Positions 16,972-26,025 are shown, numbered from the stretch's first letter. The stretch: DNA of 64,000 nt from CAWHJN01 sp963829705 (GCA_963829705.1 CAWHJN010000002.1:62001-126000); one strand, 5' to 3'. Numbers and translations are program-made. The notes: generated from the sequence alone by a model not told the origin.

Positions 16972-17383
16972 GTCCCACGCTTCGCGCCGCCGAGCACCTA
17001 CGCATGTCCTGAAGCCATGTGTAATGCGGCGTGTTCACTATCCTCAGAGGCTCCTATAACTGGGTCCTAGCATGGCGCCTTGGGCCCGTTTTAGCGCCCT
17101 TATAGCCCTTTCTCCGAACATCACTGGATATCACCGGTCACAAATAGGATTCCAGGTAGCACAAACCAGGCGTAAATGTGATTTTACGTAGCGCAAATAG
17201 GATTCTACAGTACCGCCTCGTAAGGCCCCGATTTGATGCCTGCGCAGCGTGCCGGGTGACCTCGACACAAGCGTCCGAAGCGCGCCCGCTGACCGGGTAG
17301 ACGAGCCATCCGTCCGTGTGCTCGCGTGTGTGCTACCTTGACGCTGCTCTTCCGCCGAGCCCCCTGCTGTACCGCGTGGCCCA
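16972..17383. other. gene-free segment with AT-rich direct repeats
   Basis: No convincing gene. Around 17139-17212 the base composition drops to AT-rich and CAAATAGGATTC occurs twice, about 60 bp apart, with related GTAGCACAAA and GTAGCGCAAA motifs between. Spaced terminal repeats of this sort occur at the ends of IS21-type elements, so this may be an element-end scar, but no transposase is left. The rest may carry the promoter of the gene at 17384. Confidence 0.35.
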
Positions 17384-18325
17384 ATGCACCGAACGATACG
17401 CCTCCCCTCCTGCCTGTTCGCCCAGCACCCTGTGATTGCGCATCGCGAAACGCACCGGGCGACCGCTCTTGCACTGCTGCTGATGCTTGTTTGTGGCTAT
17501 GGTGCTGCGCGCCCGGCGGCTGCCCAGCCCGCTCCTGCTCAGCCTTCTACGGAGCAGGCCACCGCACTCGAGCGTGCCCACGCCCACAACGACTACGAGC
17601 ACGCCCGCCCCCTCCTCGGCGCGCTCGAGGCGGGCTTCAACAGCGTCGAGGTGGACATCTACCTCGTGGACGGCGAACTCTTGGTAGCGCATGAGCTTGA
17701 CGAGGTAGAGCCGCAGCGGACGCTCGAGGGCCTCTACCTCGCGCCGCTGCGCCACTACGCGCAAACGCACGACGGAGCCATCGATGCGGAAGGCATCGAG
17801 GGAGGATCGATCCATGCGGGGAGGCCACCGCTTCTGCTGCTCATCGACGTCAAGTCGGAGGCCGAGCCCACGTATGCGCGCCTGCGCGTGCTGCTGCGGC
17901 GCTACGCCGATATCCTGACGCTCCACGCGGGCGCCGCGACCGTCGAAGGGGCCGTCACGGTCGTGCTCTCGGGCGAGCGAGCGCGCACGGCGATGCTCGC
18001 TGAGCAGATCCGCTTCGCCGCCTTCGATGGCCGCTTGCCCGACCTGGAAGCATCGGCGGGACTGCCGAGCTCGTTCATGCCGCTCGTGAGCGCGCCGTGG
18101 AGCGCGGTGTCGAAGTGGGACGGCGAAGGCGAGGCCCCACCGGAGTTGCGCGGCGAGGTGGCTCGTCTGGCCGGGCTAGCGCACCGTCAGGGGCGCAGGC
18201 TTCGCTTCTGGGGCACGCCGGAGCGCGAAGCGGTGTGGCGCGTGCTACTGGAGGCGGGCGTGGATCTGATCGGCACCGACGACGTGGAGGGGCTGCGCGC
18301 GTTTCTGCTCAGCGAGGCGAAGTAG
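17384..18325 (+). CDS. secreted PI-PLC/GDPD-like phosphodiesterase
   Basis: 313 residues with a long signal region (TALALLLMLVCGYGAARPAA, cleavage near AAAQ). The mature N terminus AHAHNDYEHARPLLGALEAG and FNSVEVDIYLVDGELLVAH carry the conserved HAHNDYEH, E and D residues of the bacterial phosphatidylinositol-phospholipase C/glycerophosphodiester phosphodiesterase-like family. LLLLIDVKSEAEPTY is a barrel strand with an acidic-lysine motif, and GVDLIGTDDVEGL closes the TIM barrel. It probably acts on phosphodiesters in the periplasm or outside the cell. It lies alone, with no operon partners. Confidence 0.85.
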   Translation: MHRTIRLPSCLFAQHPVIAHRETHRATALALLLMLVCGYGAARPAAAQPAPAQPSTEQATALERAHAHNDYEHARPLLGALEAGFNSVEVDIYLVDGELLVAHELDEVEPQRTLEGLYLAPLRHYAQTHDGAIDAEGIEGGSIHAGRPPLLLLIDVKSEAEPTYARLRVLLRRYADILTLHAGAATVEGAVTVVLSGERARTAMLAEQIRFAAFDGRLPDLEASAGLPSSFMPLVSAPWSAVSKWDGEGEAPPELRGEVARLAGLAHRQGRRLRFWGTPEREAVWRVLLEAGVDLIGTDDVEGLRAFLLSEAK

Positions 18326-18612
18326 CGGGCTGTTCTGCGCGCGGAGGTGCAGGGCCTGCTTCAGTCCTCCACGGCTGCCTATGGCAGGCCCCCTGCCCCC
18401 TCCCAGGCGCGATTTCCATGAGTCGCCACATTTCCTTCGGGATGAATACCTGATAAACAGGCGATAAATGCCACATCGCCCATGAGGTGCGGCGAGTGTC
18501 AGGGGGGCGTCCGCGCTGGTCTTCACGAGCAGCTAAAGTTGCACGGTGTCGGAGGGCGCGACAGCGGCCTGTTCCTCGCGGTCTTACCCTGACTCACCAC
18601 CCACACGAGAAC
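18326..18612. other. intergenic region without a gene
   Basis: 287 bp. One weak inverted repeat (GGGCCTGC near 18353 with GCAGGCCC near 18390) could end transcription of the preceding gene. Nothing else is recognisable. Confidence 0.4.
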
Positions 18613-18771
18613 ATGGAACCCGGCACCCGAAACGCCCCCACCCACGGCCTCCACCACGTCTCCGTCATCAGCGGCGATGCGCAGGAGAACGTGGACTTTT
18701 ACACCGGAGCGATGGGGATGCGCCTCGTCAAAAAGAGGATCCACCAGGACGCGGCGGACACCCCACACTAA
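18613..18771 (+). pseudogene. ring-cleaving dioxygenase/VOC N-terminal fragment
   Basis: 52 codons from ATG 18613 with HGLHHVSVISGDAQENVDFY followed by TGAMGMRLVKKRIHQD. This is the unmistakable start of a glyoxalase-type ring-cleaving dioxygenase, normally about 310 residues long. It stops at TAA 18769-18771, and the following DNA belongs to the convergent antiporter gene, so more than 80 percent of the gene has been deleted. Confidence 0.8.
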
Positions 18772-18782
18772 CGCCGTAGGGG

Positions 18783-20627
18783 TTAGTGCCCAAGGCGCGA
18801 AGACAGACGGATCGGCGTAGCCGGGAGAGATGAGGAGCCACCTCCCCCCTCGCCGGCCGACTCTTCCCGGAGAGACTCGGCCGCGACGGACTCGTCTGCG
18901 GCTGCGGGATCGTCGCCCCCTCCCGCTTTCCCGTCTGCCTCGGGTGGTTCGTCCTCGGCCTCGGGCACGACCGTCAGCCGCACCAGGTCGGGCTCCGACC
19001 CCGGCGCGACGAGGAACGGCCCCAGGCGGCGCGGGTCGTCGTCCAGCACCGACGCCAGCGTCCGCTCCGACCACGTGGGCCCAGGCAGCCCGAAAAAGCG
19101 GTGGAGCTGGCCGAGCGTCGCCGCGCCCGCGAACTCGACCTCGAGGCCAGGCGCCAGCGGCGGCGTCTCGGCGTCCGGGTCGAAGAGCCGATCGACGAGA
19201 GGCTGGAGCGTCGTTCGCATAGCAACGAACACATGGTCGGCCGGGCGGAGCCTGGTCTGCCCCCTCGGCACGACGACGCGGTCTTCGCGGACGACGAGCG
19301 TGACGGCGGCCCCGTCCGGAAGCGCGAGGTTGTGGAGCGCCTGCCCGGCCACGCGCGCCGACGGCGCCACGGTGTAATCGTACACGTCGCCGTCGAGCTC
19401 GCGGAGCGCGTGGAGCGCGACGCGGACCGGGGGCGGTGGGTCGACCGGGCGCCCCAGCCCGAGCCGCCGCGCGAGGGCCGGGAGCGACCATCCCTGCGCG
19501 AGGGCCGATACCAGGACAACGAAGAACACGACGTCGAAGAGGAGCGCGGCACCCTCGACGCCCGCCAGGAGCGGGAACGTGGCGAGCGTGATCGGGACGG
19601 CCCCCTTCAAGCCACCCCACGAGAGGAACGCCACCTCGCGCAGCCTGAATCCGAACGGAACGACAGAGGCGGCCACCGCCAGCGGGCGCGCCACGAACAC
19701 CAGCACGAGCGCGATGAGGAGCCCCTCGGGCGCCACGGCCAGGAGTCGGCTGGGGAAGCTGAGGAGCCCCAGGAGGGCGAAGAGCGCGATCTGAGCCAGC
19801 CACGCCACCGCGTCGACGACGAGGAGCGTCCCGCGCCGGAACACGAGCGGGCCGTTGCCGAGCACGATGCCCGCCAGGTAGACGGCGAGAAACCCGCTCC
19901 CGCCGAGTACCGCCGCCCCGCCGAACGCGACGAGCCCGAACGCGACGGCGAGGACCGGATAGAGCCCGGCCGCGTCGAGGTTGGCCCGGCCGACGGCCCA
20001 CGAGGCCGCGCGCCCGACGGCGAGGCCGACGGCCCCGCCAACCCCGAACTGGAGCACGAACAGGAGCGCGAGCGACCCGGCCGAGTCCGCGGCCCCGGCG
20101 GCGAGCCCGGTGAGCCCGACCGTAAGAAAGAGGGCCATCGGGTCGTTCGAGCCGCTCTCGACCTCGAGCGTAGCGCCGAGGCGGTCGGGGAGCCGCAGCC
20201 CGCTCGAGCGTAAGGCCGCGAATACGGCCGCGGCGTCGGTCGAGCCCACGATCCCGCCCAGCAGCAGCCCGAGCAGCGGCGAGAGCCCGAGCACGGCCGC
20301 CGCCGCGAGGCCCGTCAGCCCGGCCGTCAGCGCGACGCCGACGGTAGAGAGCGCGAGGGCCGGCCGCCACGCCGCCCGGACGGACGGGAGCCCGGTCCGC
20401 AGACCACCGTCGAACAGGATGAGCGCGAGGGCCACGGTCCCGATGGCGTTGGCGAGCCCGTAGTCCTCGAAAGCCACGCGCCCCAGCCCCTCCGAGCCCG
20501 CGAGCATCCCGATCCCCATGAACAGGACGAGTCCGGGGACGCCGAGGCGCGCCGAGACCTTGCTCGACGCGACGCCGAGGGCGAGGAGGAGCCCCGCGAG
20601 GAGCATCACGAAGGCGGCGGACGCCAT
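18783..20627 (-). CDS. cation:proton (K+/H+) antiporter, CPA1/NhaP2-like
   Basis: 614 residues from ATG 20627, where the first helix starts (AFVMLLAGLLLALGVASSKV). Twelve or so membrane helices include GSTDAAAVFAALRSSG and LEVESGSNDPMALFL, the ion-path motifs of the Na+/H+ exchanger family. After about residue 400 come a TrkA_C-like regulatory domain (VRVALHALRELDGDVYDYTV to RLRPADHVFVAM) and a transporter-associated domain. This arrangement matches NhaP2/CvrA potassium-proton antiporters. The acidic C terminus is unusually long. The frame stays open upstream to 21053 through a decayed universal stress protein gene. Confidence 0.88.
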   Translation of the reverse strand: MASAAFVMLLAGLLLALGVASSKVSARLGVPGLVLFMGIGMLAGSEGLGRVAFEDYGLANAIGTVALALILFDGGLRTGLPSVRAAWRPALALSTVGVALTAGLTGLAAAAVLGLSPLLGLLLGGIVGSTDAAAVFAALRSSGLRLPDRLGATLEVESGSNDPMALFLTVGLTGLAAGAADSAGSLALLFVLQFGVGGAVGLAVGRAASWAVGRANLDAAGLYPVLAVAFGLVAFGGAAVLGGSGFLAVYLAGIVLGNGPLVFRRGTLLVVDAVAWLAQIALFALLGLLSFPSRLLAVAPEGLLIALVLVFVARPLAVAASVVPFGFRLREVAFLSWGGLKGAVPITLATFPLLAGVEGAALLFDVVFFVVLVSALAQGWSLPALARRLGLGRPVDPPPPVRVALHALRELDGDVYDYTVAPSARVAGQALHNLALPDGAAVTLVVREDRVVVPRGQTRLRPADHVFVAMRTTLQPLVDRLFDPDAETPPLAPGLEVEFAGAATLGQLHRFFGLPGPTWSERTLASVLDDDPRRLGPFLVAPGSEPDLVRLTVVPEAEDEPPEADGKAGGGDDPAAADESVAAESLREESAGEGGGGSSSLPATPIRLSSRLGH

Positions 20628-20729
20628 GGAGTGTACGATTGAACGGGAGAGGCGGGAGAACGTACACGCCGAGCTCCCTCCGCGTTCTCCATCGCTGGCC
20701 CCTGCTACGTCGCCTCCGAACCCGCGCCA

Positions 20730-21154
20730 TGAGACGGACCGGGTTGCCGCCAGAGCCTGCCCCAAGAGCGGCCGAACCGATGTCGATGTCGGCGCCTCGA
20801 ACGACGCCACGGCGATCCCCGCCCCGACCTTGGCCGCACAGTCACGGATGGCGTAGACCGGGAAGCCGGTTCCGACGCGCACGACCGAGTCTGGGGCAGG
20901 GTCCGGCGTCTCTCGTACAAACTGTTCGAGGGCGCCGCGTGCGTCTGCCGCCACCTCGGAGGCAGGTCGAAGCCCGCGGCGATCTCTTTTGCGTACCGGA
21001 GCGCCACGCGCGAGTCCTCGGAGAGGTCTACGGGTGCCAGCACGACATCGCACAGGCCCCGCGACTCACACGGGAGGGTAAAATCGGGGCACCCGACCGC
21101 GCGGACGCGGAGCATGGTCGGGAGGCACGGGTGCGGGTGCAGCGTGGTATCCAT
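20730..21154 (-). pseudogene. universal stress protein (UspA family), frameshifted
   Basis: From 21154 the minus strand reads CDVVLAPVDLSEDSRVALRY followed by AKEIAAGFD, the typical UspA N terminus. After about 20960 the sense passes to the frame shared with the antiporter (RGALEQFVRETPDPAPDSVV, then TGFPVYAIRDCAAKVGAGIA). The G-2x-G-9x-G(S/T) ATP-binding end is poorly conserved. It lies directly upstream of, and partly in frame with, the antiporter; UspA proteins often accompany antiporters. Confidence 0.6.
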
Positions 21155-21246
21155 GCCCCTGCCCCCTCGAGCGCTGCCCCGCCAGGTGCGGTCTGCTGAA
21201 CGGAGCAGTGACAGCCGGCCCTTGACGTGAACGGCACCGACGTGCT

Positions 21247-21480
21247 TTTAACCCACATAGCCCGTGGCAAAGGGGTACGAACGAGAACACGAATGGGCTC
21301 CTGCGGCAGTACTTTCCCAAAGGCACCGACTTGAGCGCCTACGGCACGAGTGAACTGACCGCTGTGGCTCTGGCGTTCAACACGCGGCCCCGTAAGACGC
21401 TCGGCTGGCGAACACCGGCTGAAGCGCTCGACGAGATCCTGTGCCAGGCTCAATCAACTGCTGTTGCGACGACCGGTTGA
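21247..21480 (+). pseudogene. IS30-family transposase, C-terminal fragment
   Basis: Reads HSPWQRGTNENTNGLLRQYF, PKGTDLSAYGTSELTAVALA and NTRPRKTLGWRTPAEALDEI to TGA 21478-21480. This contains the last acidic residue region (E in NENTNG) of the IS30 DDE domain. All upstream parts are missing. It is joined directly to an IS3 fragment. Confidence 0.85.
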
Positions 21481-21481
21481 T

Positions 21482-21802
21482 TCCGCCCTATACACGTCTT
21501 TTGCCTTCGGGGCGCGTTGCCGGGAGGCAGGCGTGAGGCTGTCGCTGGGATCGGTGGGCGATTGCTTCGATAATGCCATGTGCGAGAGCTTTTTTGCCAC
21601 GCTCGAACGGGAGTTCCTGGATCGGCGGCGCTTCCAGACGAAGGCCGAGGCACGCATGGCCGTTTTCCGCTTCATCGAGGCGTGGTACAACCCACACCGT
21701 CGGCACTCGTCTCTGGCCTACCGTTCACCCATCAAACACGAAGGGAACTACTGTGCCACGCGGGCACTCGCGAGCCCGTAAAGTATCCACTGGAACGGGT
21801 CA
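21482..21802 (+). pseudogene. IS3-family OrfB C-terminal fragment with terminal repeat
   Basis: The coding part ends at TAA 21779-21781 and reads SFAFGARCREAGVRLSLGSV, then GDCFDNAMCESFFATLEREF and WYNPHRRHSSLAYRSP. It is closely related (roughly four residues in five) to the IS3 copy at the left end of the window, but in the opposite orientation. It is followed by TCCACTGGAACGGGTCA (21786-21802), which matches the likely terminal repeat of that copy. The N-terminal two thirds are missing. Confidence 0.85.
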
Positions 21803-22090
21803 ATACCAGTCTACCGGCTGGCGCAGCACTTTGTGCTGATGCTCCGAGAGTGGGGTGCTGATGCGCTCGAACCATGGCTCGGCTCGTGTGCACAGAGCGG
21901 CATCAGCGGGCTCGCCAGCTTTGCCGTCGGGTTGCGGCAGGATTACGGGGCAGTGCGTGCTGCGCTGACGGAGCCATGGAGCAGCGGTCAGGCAGAGGGG
22001 CAGATCAATCGGTTGAAGACAATCAAACGCCAGCTGTATGGACGGGCGAAGTTCGACCTGCTACGCCAACGCGTGCTCCATGCGGCCTGA
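21803..22090 (+). pseudogene. ISL3-family transposase C-terminal fragment
   Basis: The open frame reads YRLAQHFVLMLREWGADALE, then the hallmark ALTEPWSSGQAEGQINRLKT and IKRQLYGRAKFDLLRQRVL, ending in TGA 22088-22090. The PWSxGQxEGxINRLK block is diagnostic of the ISL3 (IS204/IS1001/IS1096) DDE domain. Only the last quarter remains, starting immediately after the IS3 terminal repeat. The 120 bp that follow contain no gene. Confidence 0.88.
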
Positions 22091-22207
22091 GCACGCAAAG
22101 TGCGGAAGAGCCCAAAGCGGGGCAACATCAGGGACAGGGTAAGCCACACATTGAGTCACGCCGCGCGGCGCCTGGCCACGCAGGGCTTGTTGTACCTACA
22201 AACGCAT

Positions 22208-22240
22208 AAGTCCCTGCAAGCCAAGGACTTACAGGGACTT
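22208..22240 (-). terminator. hairpin downstream of tRNA-Leu
   Basis: AAGTCCCTG and CAGGGACTT form a perfect 9-bp stem 4 bp beyond the 3' end of tRNA-Leu, on the strand that transcribes it. It lacks a clear T-tract, so termination is likely but not certain. Confidence 0.45.
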
Positions 22241-22244
22241 AAAG

Positions 22245-22327
22245 TGCCCAGGAGAGGACTCGAACCTCCACGAGCGTAAGCTCACTACATCCTGAATGTA
22301 GCGCGTCTACCATTCCGCCACCTGGGC
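22245..22327 (-). tRNA. tRNA-Leu (anticodon CAG)
   Basis: Acceptor stem GCCCAGG/CCTGGGC with discriminator A, D-arm GGCGGAATGGTAGACGC, anticodon stem CTACA/TGTAG around loop TTCAGGA (anticodon CAG), a long leucine-type variable arm (TGAGCTTACGCTCG) and T-loop TTCGAGT. The 3' CCA is not encoded. It reads CTG, the main Leu codon of a GC-rich genome. Confidence 0.95.
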
Positions 22328-22524
22328 CGGCAGCCTGACGATTCAGACGGGCCTCAATAGTACGGCGGCGCGGAATGGAGGCGCAAGCCCTTCGCCTGCC
22401 CAAACGCGCCTTCAACGGCTTTTCGAATCCAGGTGAATCCGGGGTTAAGGCCAGAGGCTGCCTTGCATCCCGCCGAGCGGGGATGCTATTTTTGGCGTCC
22501 ACCTCAGAAACGGGGCGGAATTTT

Positions 22525-22596
<72 letters not shown>

Positions 22597-22605
22597 ATAG
22601 GCATG

Positions 22606-22641
22606 GCCCCTAAGCACTTGAGACACAGTGACTTAGGGGCC
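22606..22641 (+). terminator. hairpin terminator after tRNA-Asn
   Basis: GGCCCCTAAG (22606-22615) pairs with CTTAGGGGCC (22632-22641), followed by TTACCTTTT. A diverged copy with the same stem (GGCCCCTGAG/CTCAGGGGCC) and a better T-tract lies at 26047-26090. Confidence 0.7.
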
Positions 22642-22843
22642 TTACCTTTTGTGCCGGGTACAGGCAGGGGTACAGGTAAACGCCAAATACCCACCCTGCC
22701 GGCGCATCCCCGTATGGGGCGGGGCGTAGGTGCAAAAGAAAAGGGGCAGCCTCTCGATAAAGACTGCCCCGACCGGCGTAAAATGGCGCGCTTAGAAGGC
22801 GCGACTGCCCAACAGGACAGAAATTTCCTTTCTCGACAGCGAC

Positions 22844-23700
22844 CTAGGGTTTGTGCGGAAACGCGGCGCGTAGAAGGCGTCGGATGCACGCCAGTTTGAC
22901 CATCGCCAGGAATGACGACGCCAATTTGTCGAAGCGCGTGGCCAAGCTCCGGTGCTCCTTGAGCCAGCCCACCAGACGCTCGACTGCGTTGCGCCGCCTG
23001 TACTGCGCCGCGTCGAACACCGGTGGACGACCCCGACGACGGCGCTTCTTGCCCGCTGGTAACCTGCGCTCCGGGATCACCGCGCGGATCTGACGGGCAC
23101 GCAGCCACGACCGGATGCGGCGGGCGTCATAACCTCGGTCGGCCAGCAGGCGCTTGGGCCTACGCGGTGCCTCGACGAGTCCGCAAACAGTCTCGAACTC
23201 GGCGGCCTCGCTGCGCTGCCCAGCCGTGACGTGCACCGCCAGCGGCAGCCCCCGTCCGTCGCACACCAGATGGATTTTGGTCGTCAGTCCTCCACGGCTG
23301 CGCCCGAGTGCTTGCGAACCCGGCCCGCCGGTGCCCCCTTTTTCGCGCTCCCGAGGCCACTCGTGAAGCGCGTACGTGCGTGGCGTCGACCATCCAGGTC
23401 GTCCAATCGAGGTTGCCCTCGGCGTCGAGCTTCAGGTGCAGCGCCTTCAGAATACGGTCGAGCGTACCGTCATCACGGTAGCGGGCGAAGCGGTCGTAGA
23501 TGGTGCGCGAAGTGGCCGTATCGCTCGGGCACGGTGACTCATCGATCGATGAGTCGCGCCAGGCAGCCCCGGCGCAAAGCTTCCAGAAGATGCCGTTGAG
23601 CGTCGTGCGGTCGTCGCAACGCGGGCGTCCATGTCTTCGGCACGGGCAAAAGTGGCGCGATGAGCGCCCACTGTTCGTCGGAGAGTTCGTAGCGTCGCAT
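22844..23700 (-). pseudogene. IS5-family transposase, multiple frameshifts
   Basis: From ATG 23700: RRYELSDEQWALIAPLLPVP, then in a second frame DRTTLNGIFWKLCAGAAWRD, then IYDRFARYRDDGTLDRILKA and WMVDATHVRASR (first D), and finally from 23266 the frame with LADRGYDARRIRSWLRAR (second D) and RRRNAVERLVGWLKEHRSLA (E region). At least two indels separate the parts. One lies at ATCGATCGATGAGTC near 23540, which may be a small duplication. The stop TAG is made of target-site bases just outside the element. Confidence 0.85.
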
Positions 23701-23755
23701 GGGCAAAGCAGGCCAGAGCGACGCAGTTTACCTCATCCGACTTCCCGCACAAACC
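22848..23755 (-). mobile_element. IS5-family insertion sequence, complete ends, dead transposase
   Basis: A 908-bp element bounded by inverted repeats GGTTTGTGCGG (22848-22858) and CCGCACAAACC (23745-23755) and flanked on both sides by CTAG (22844-22847 and 23756-23759), a typical 4-bp YTAR target duplication of the IS5 group. The single transposase gene is frameshifted. Intact ends and duplication show that it inserted by transposition after the surrounding insertion had formed. Confidence 0.85.
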
Positions 23756-23879
23756 CTAGGTAAAGCGTAGCCTCATGAGAAAATTGACTGAACGCGCTCC
23801 TCCGTAACCTTTGCCGAGAAGAGGCCGTAGCGGCCGCCGTTTCTCCCACGACGATCCTCCTCTAACCTCGGCTTTTGAC

Positions 23880-25250
23880 ATGAGACAGAAGGGCTGGCCC
23901 TTACTCGCGACCATCGTTTTCTTCGCCGCTGGCACGCATGCCATCGCGCAGACCGTCCTCCCCCCTGCGCAGCGCGTGGACGCCGTCGTAACCAGTGCCA
24001 TGCGCCGTGCACCCATCGAAGGTGTGGCGGTTGCCGTCTCGCGGGGCGGCGCTGTCGTGATGGAGACGGGATATGGCCACGCCGAAGCCGAGTCCGGGCA
24101 GGCCGTGATCGACAACACGGTGTTCGAGATCGGCTCGATCACGAAGCAGTTCACGGCGGCCGCGATCCTGAAGTTGGCAGAGGACGGCAAGCTGCGCCTA
24201 GAGGACGCCATCGGTACCTACCTGCCGGAGCTGCGAACGCGCGCTGAAGGCGTTACGCTACGGCACCTGCTCACACACACTTCTGGCCTCTCCTCTGCCT
24301 GGGCCGTCTCCGACCTGACAGCACCTGCTTCGCCCCAGATGGTAGTGGACAGCCTGGCTGCTCGCGCACTCGAATTCGCGCCTGGGGAGCGGTTCGCCTA
24401 CAACAACAATGGATACATCCTTCTCGGCCAGGTGGTCGAACAGGCCAGCGGCATATCTTACACCGATTATGTCCAAACCCGTCTCGTCGAGCCCCTCGGG
24501 CTCTCGTCAGTGGCTCCCTGCGATCAGTTTCCTGCCGCCCGGAGGGCCAAAGGCTACCAGCATCCGGTGAGCGGGCCGCTCGTACCCTCCCCTGCTGCTG
24601 CGCACCATCCGACCGTCACGTCGGCCGCGGGCATGCTGTGCGCGACGGCGGGCGACTTGCTCCAGTGGGAGATCGCTCTCGCTTCGGGAGCCGTCGTAGG
24701 CCAGGAGCATTATGAGCTGATGACGCGTCGGACGGTGCTGGCGTCAGGCCGAGAGGTGCCCTATGGAATGGGCATGCAACAGTACACTTGGGAAGACCGC
24801 TTAGCACTCGGCCACAGTGGCAGTACACCGGGTTTCATCTCGGAAATCGTCCAGGTACCGGGCGACAGCCTCATCGTGGTCGTGCTCACGAACGGGGTGT
24901 ATGCCGGGCAGATCGTTCGAAATATGGCGTACGACGTTCTACGCGCAGTTGCCGGCCTGCCGGGCGAAGCGATGATAGATCAGCCGACAACCCCTGAGGA
25001 ACGGGCGCTGTACGTGGGCACGTACGACCTCGGACCGGTACAGGTCGCGGTATACGAGCAGGAAGGATACCTGCGGGCGCTGCCGCCCGGCCAAGTCGCG
25101 GCGCGGCTCCTCTACCAAGGAGACGGCGTGTTTCGGGCTGAACACGACAGGGCCCTGCAACTGCGTTTCGTGCGGGAGGGTGATCAGGTTACAGCGGTCG
25201 TTATCGAGCAGGGAGGTCGCAGCATGCCCCCAGCGAAGCGGCTCCTGTAG
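23880..25250 (+). CDS. secreted serine hydrolase, class C beta-lactamase/PBP-like
   Basis: 456 residues with a signal peptide (WPLLATIVFFAAGTHAIAQ). The catalytic motif SITK has the nucleophile S86 and general base K89, followed by YNN at 174-176 and HSG at 312-314 (the KTG equivalent). That is the full beta-lactamase family (PF00144) triad set. A C-terminal DUF3471-like domain (VGTYDLGPVQVAVYEQEG) covers the last ~90 residues. Such proteins are more often peptidases/esterases than true beta-lactamases. It lies inside the DNA between the two tRNA-Asn repeats, directly beside the IS5 element, and is the only intact gene there. Confidence 0.92.
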   Translation: MRQKGWPLLATIVFFAAGTHAIAQTVLPPAQRVDAVVTSAMRRAPIEGVAVAVSRGGAVVMETGYGHAEAESGQAVIDNTVFEIGSITKQFTAAAILKLAEDGKLRLEDAIGTYLPELRTRAEGVTLRHLLTHTSGLSSAWAVSDLTAPASPQMVVDSLAARALEFAPGERFAYNNNGYILLGQVVEQASGISYTDYVQTRLVEPLGLSSVAPCDQFPAARRAKGYQHPVSGPLVPSPAAAHHPTVTSAAGMLCATAGDLLQWEIALASGAVVGQEHYELMTRRTVLASGREVPYGMGMQQYTWEDRLALGHSGSTPGFISEIVQVPGDSLIVVVLTNGVYAGQIVRNMAYDVLRAVAGLPGEAMIDQPTTPEERALYVGTYDLGPVQVAVYEQEGYLRALPPGQVAARLLYQGDGVFRAEHDRALQLRFVREGDQVTAVVIEQGGRSMPPAKRLL

Positions 25251-25261
25251 ACAGCCCCGAC

Positions 25262-25310
25262 ATCCTGGAAGGTGGCATAATTCAAAAGTAGGTTGGCAGC
25301 ATAATGCGAC
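25262..25310. repeat. possible IS-end scar with GGCATAAT repeats
   Basis: GGTGGCATAATTCAAAAGTA is followed by GGTTGGCAGCATAAT, a pair of related repeats just after the hydrolase stop. The pattern recalls the multiple terminal repeats of IS21-family elements, but no istA/istB sequence is nearby. Confidence 0.3.
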
Positions 25311-25432
25311 CTGTGGACGTTGCGTGCACAGCCACCACCATCACCTGTACCTGCGGCAAGCAACCCTAGTGCGGCAGGAAACGCTCAATACCGGATTTCT
25401 GGCCGGCCCACCTGCTCCCGCTCTCCCAACGC

Positions 25433-25745
25433 ATGCTCGCTTCCCTAGGGCGCGGCTTCACCCTCCTGCTGGCTACCGCCTCAGCGCAGTACACCGTACA
25501 CACGCTCCTCCGGGCCCTCAGACCGGCGTATGCACCTCGTCTTGTTCTCTGAGGGATACCGCGAGGAGGAACTGCCTCGCTTCGTAGCGGACGCAGGGAA
25601 AGTGATGGAGGATTTCTTCGCGGAGGCACCGTTCATCGACGTGCCGTCCCACACCGTGCCACGAAATGGCGAACCGTGGTTTGAAGAATCAGGCACCTCT
25701 TGCGTCCAGGAACAGAGCCATAGCGTCGTAAAACCCGGTTATTAA
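25433..25745 (+). pseudogene. M64-like secreted peptidase, N-terminal remnant
   Basis: ATG 25433 starts a signal peptide (LASLGRGFTLLLATASAQ) followed by YTVHTLL. Near 25505 the sense shifts frame to GPSDRRMHLVLFSEGYREEE and LPRFVADAGKVMEDFFAEAP, which resembles the beginning of the IgA-peptidase M64 domain (..N.RINIVF.GDGYT..EL..F..D......). The zinc-binding domain is absent. The rest up to 26025 shows no gene. Confidence 0.5.
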
Positions 25746-26025
25746 CTTAGCAGGGGTTCGACAATGGTCACGTGAGCCCCACATCACGGGACACGCTAGG
25801 ATTTAGCGCGGGTAGCCTTTTTCACTTTCGAGTTATTGGCCCCGTGTGGTCCGAAATCGCTCCGAGACCGGCTCGCTTGACTTGTTGGACTGTAAGCCCA
25901 ACTGTAAGCCAGCACTTGCTCCTGGCGCTGGGAGATTCGGGTTGGGCGCCGACACGAATCGCGGTTTTTCATGCCACCAGAGGGGTATCTGGGGGAGTGC
26001 CGGGCTGTTCAGGGTGGGGGCCACC

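Noticed and set aside
20518..21199. Additional plus-strand genes over the UspA remnant
   Set aside because: Frames there are Arg/Pro-rich mirrors without start context; the minus strand shows recognisable UspA segments.
22603..22899. Possible small protein between tRNA-Asn and the IS5 element
   Set aside because: The frame runs through the terminator and into the IS end, and the sequence is better explained as att-region DNA homologous to 26042-26172.
23880..25250. Antibiotic-resistance beta-lactamase
   Set aside because: The SxxK-YxN-HxG set defines the wide serine hydrolase family. The long C-terminal DUF3471-like domain is typical of esterase/peptidase members, so resistance cannot be claimed.
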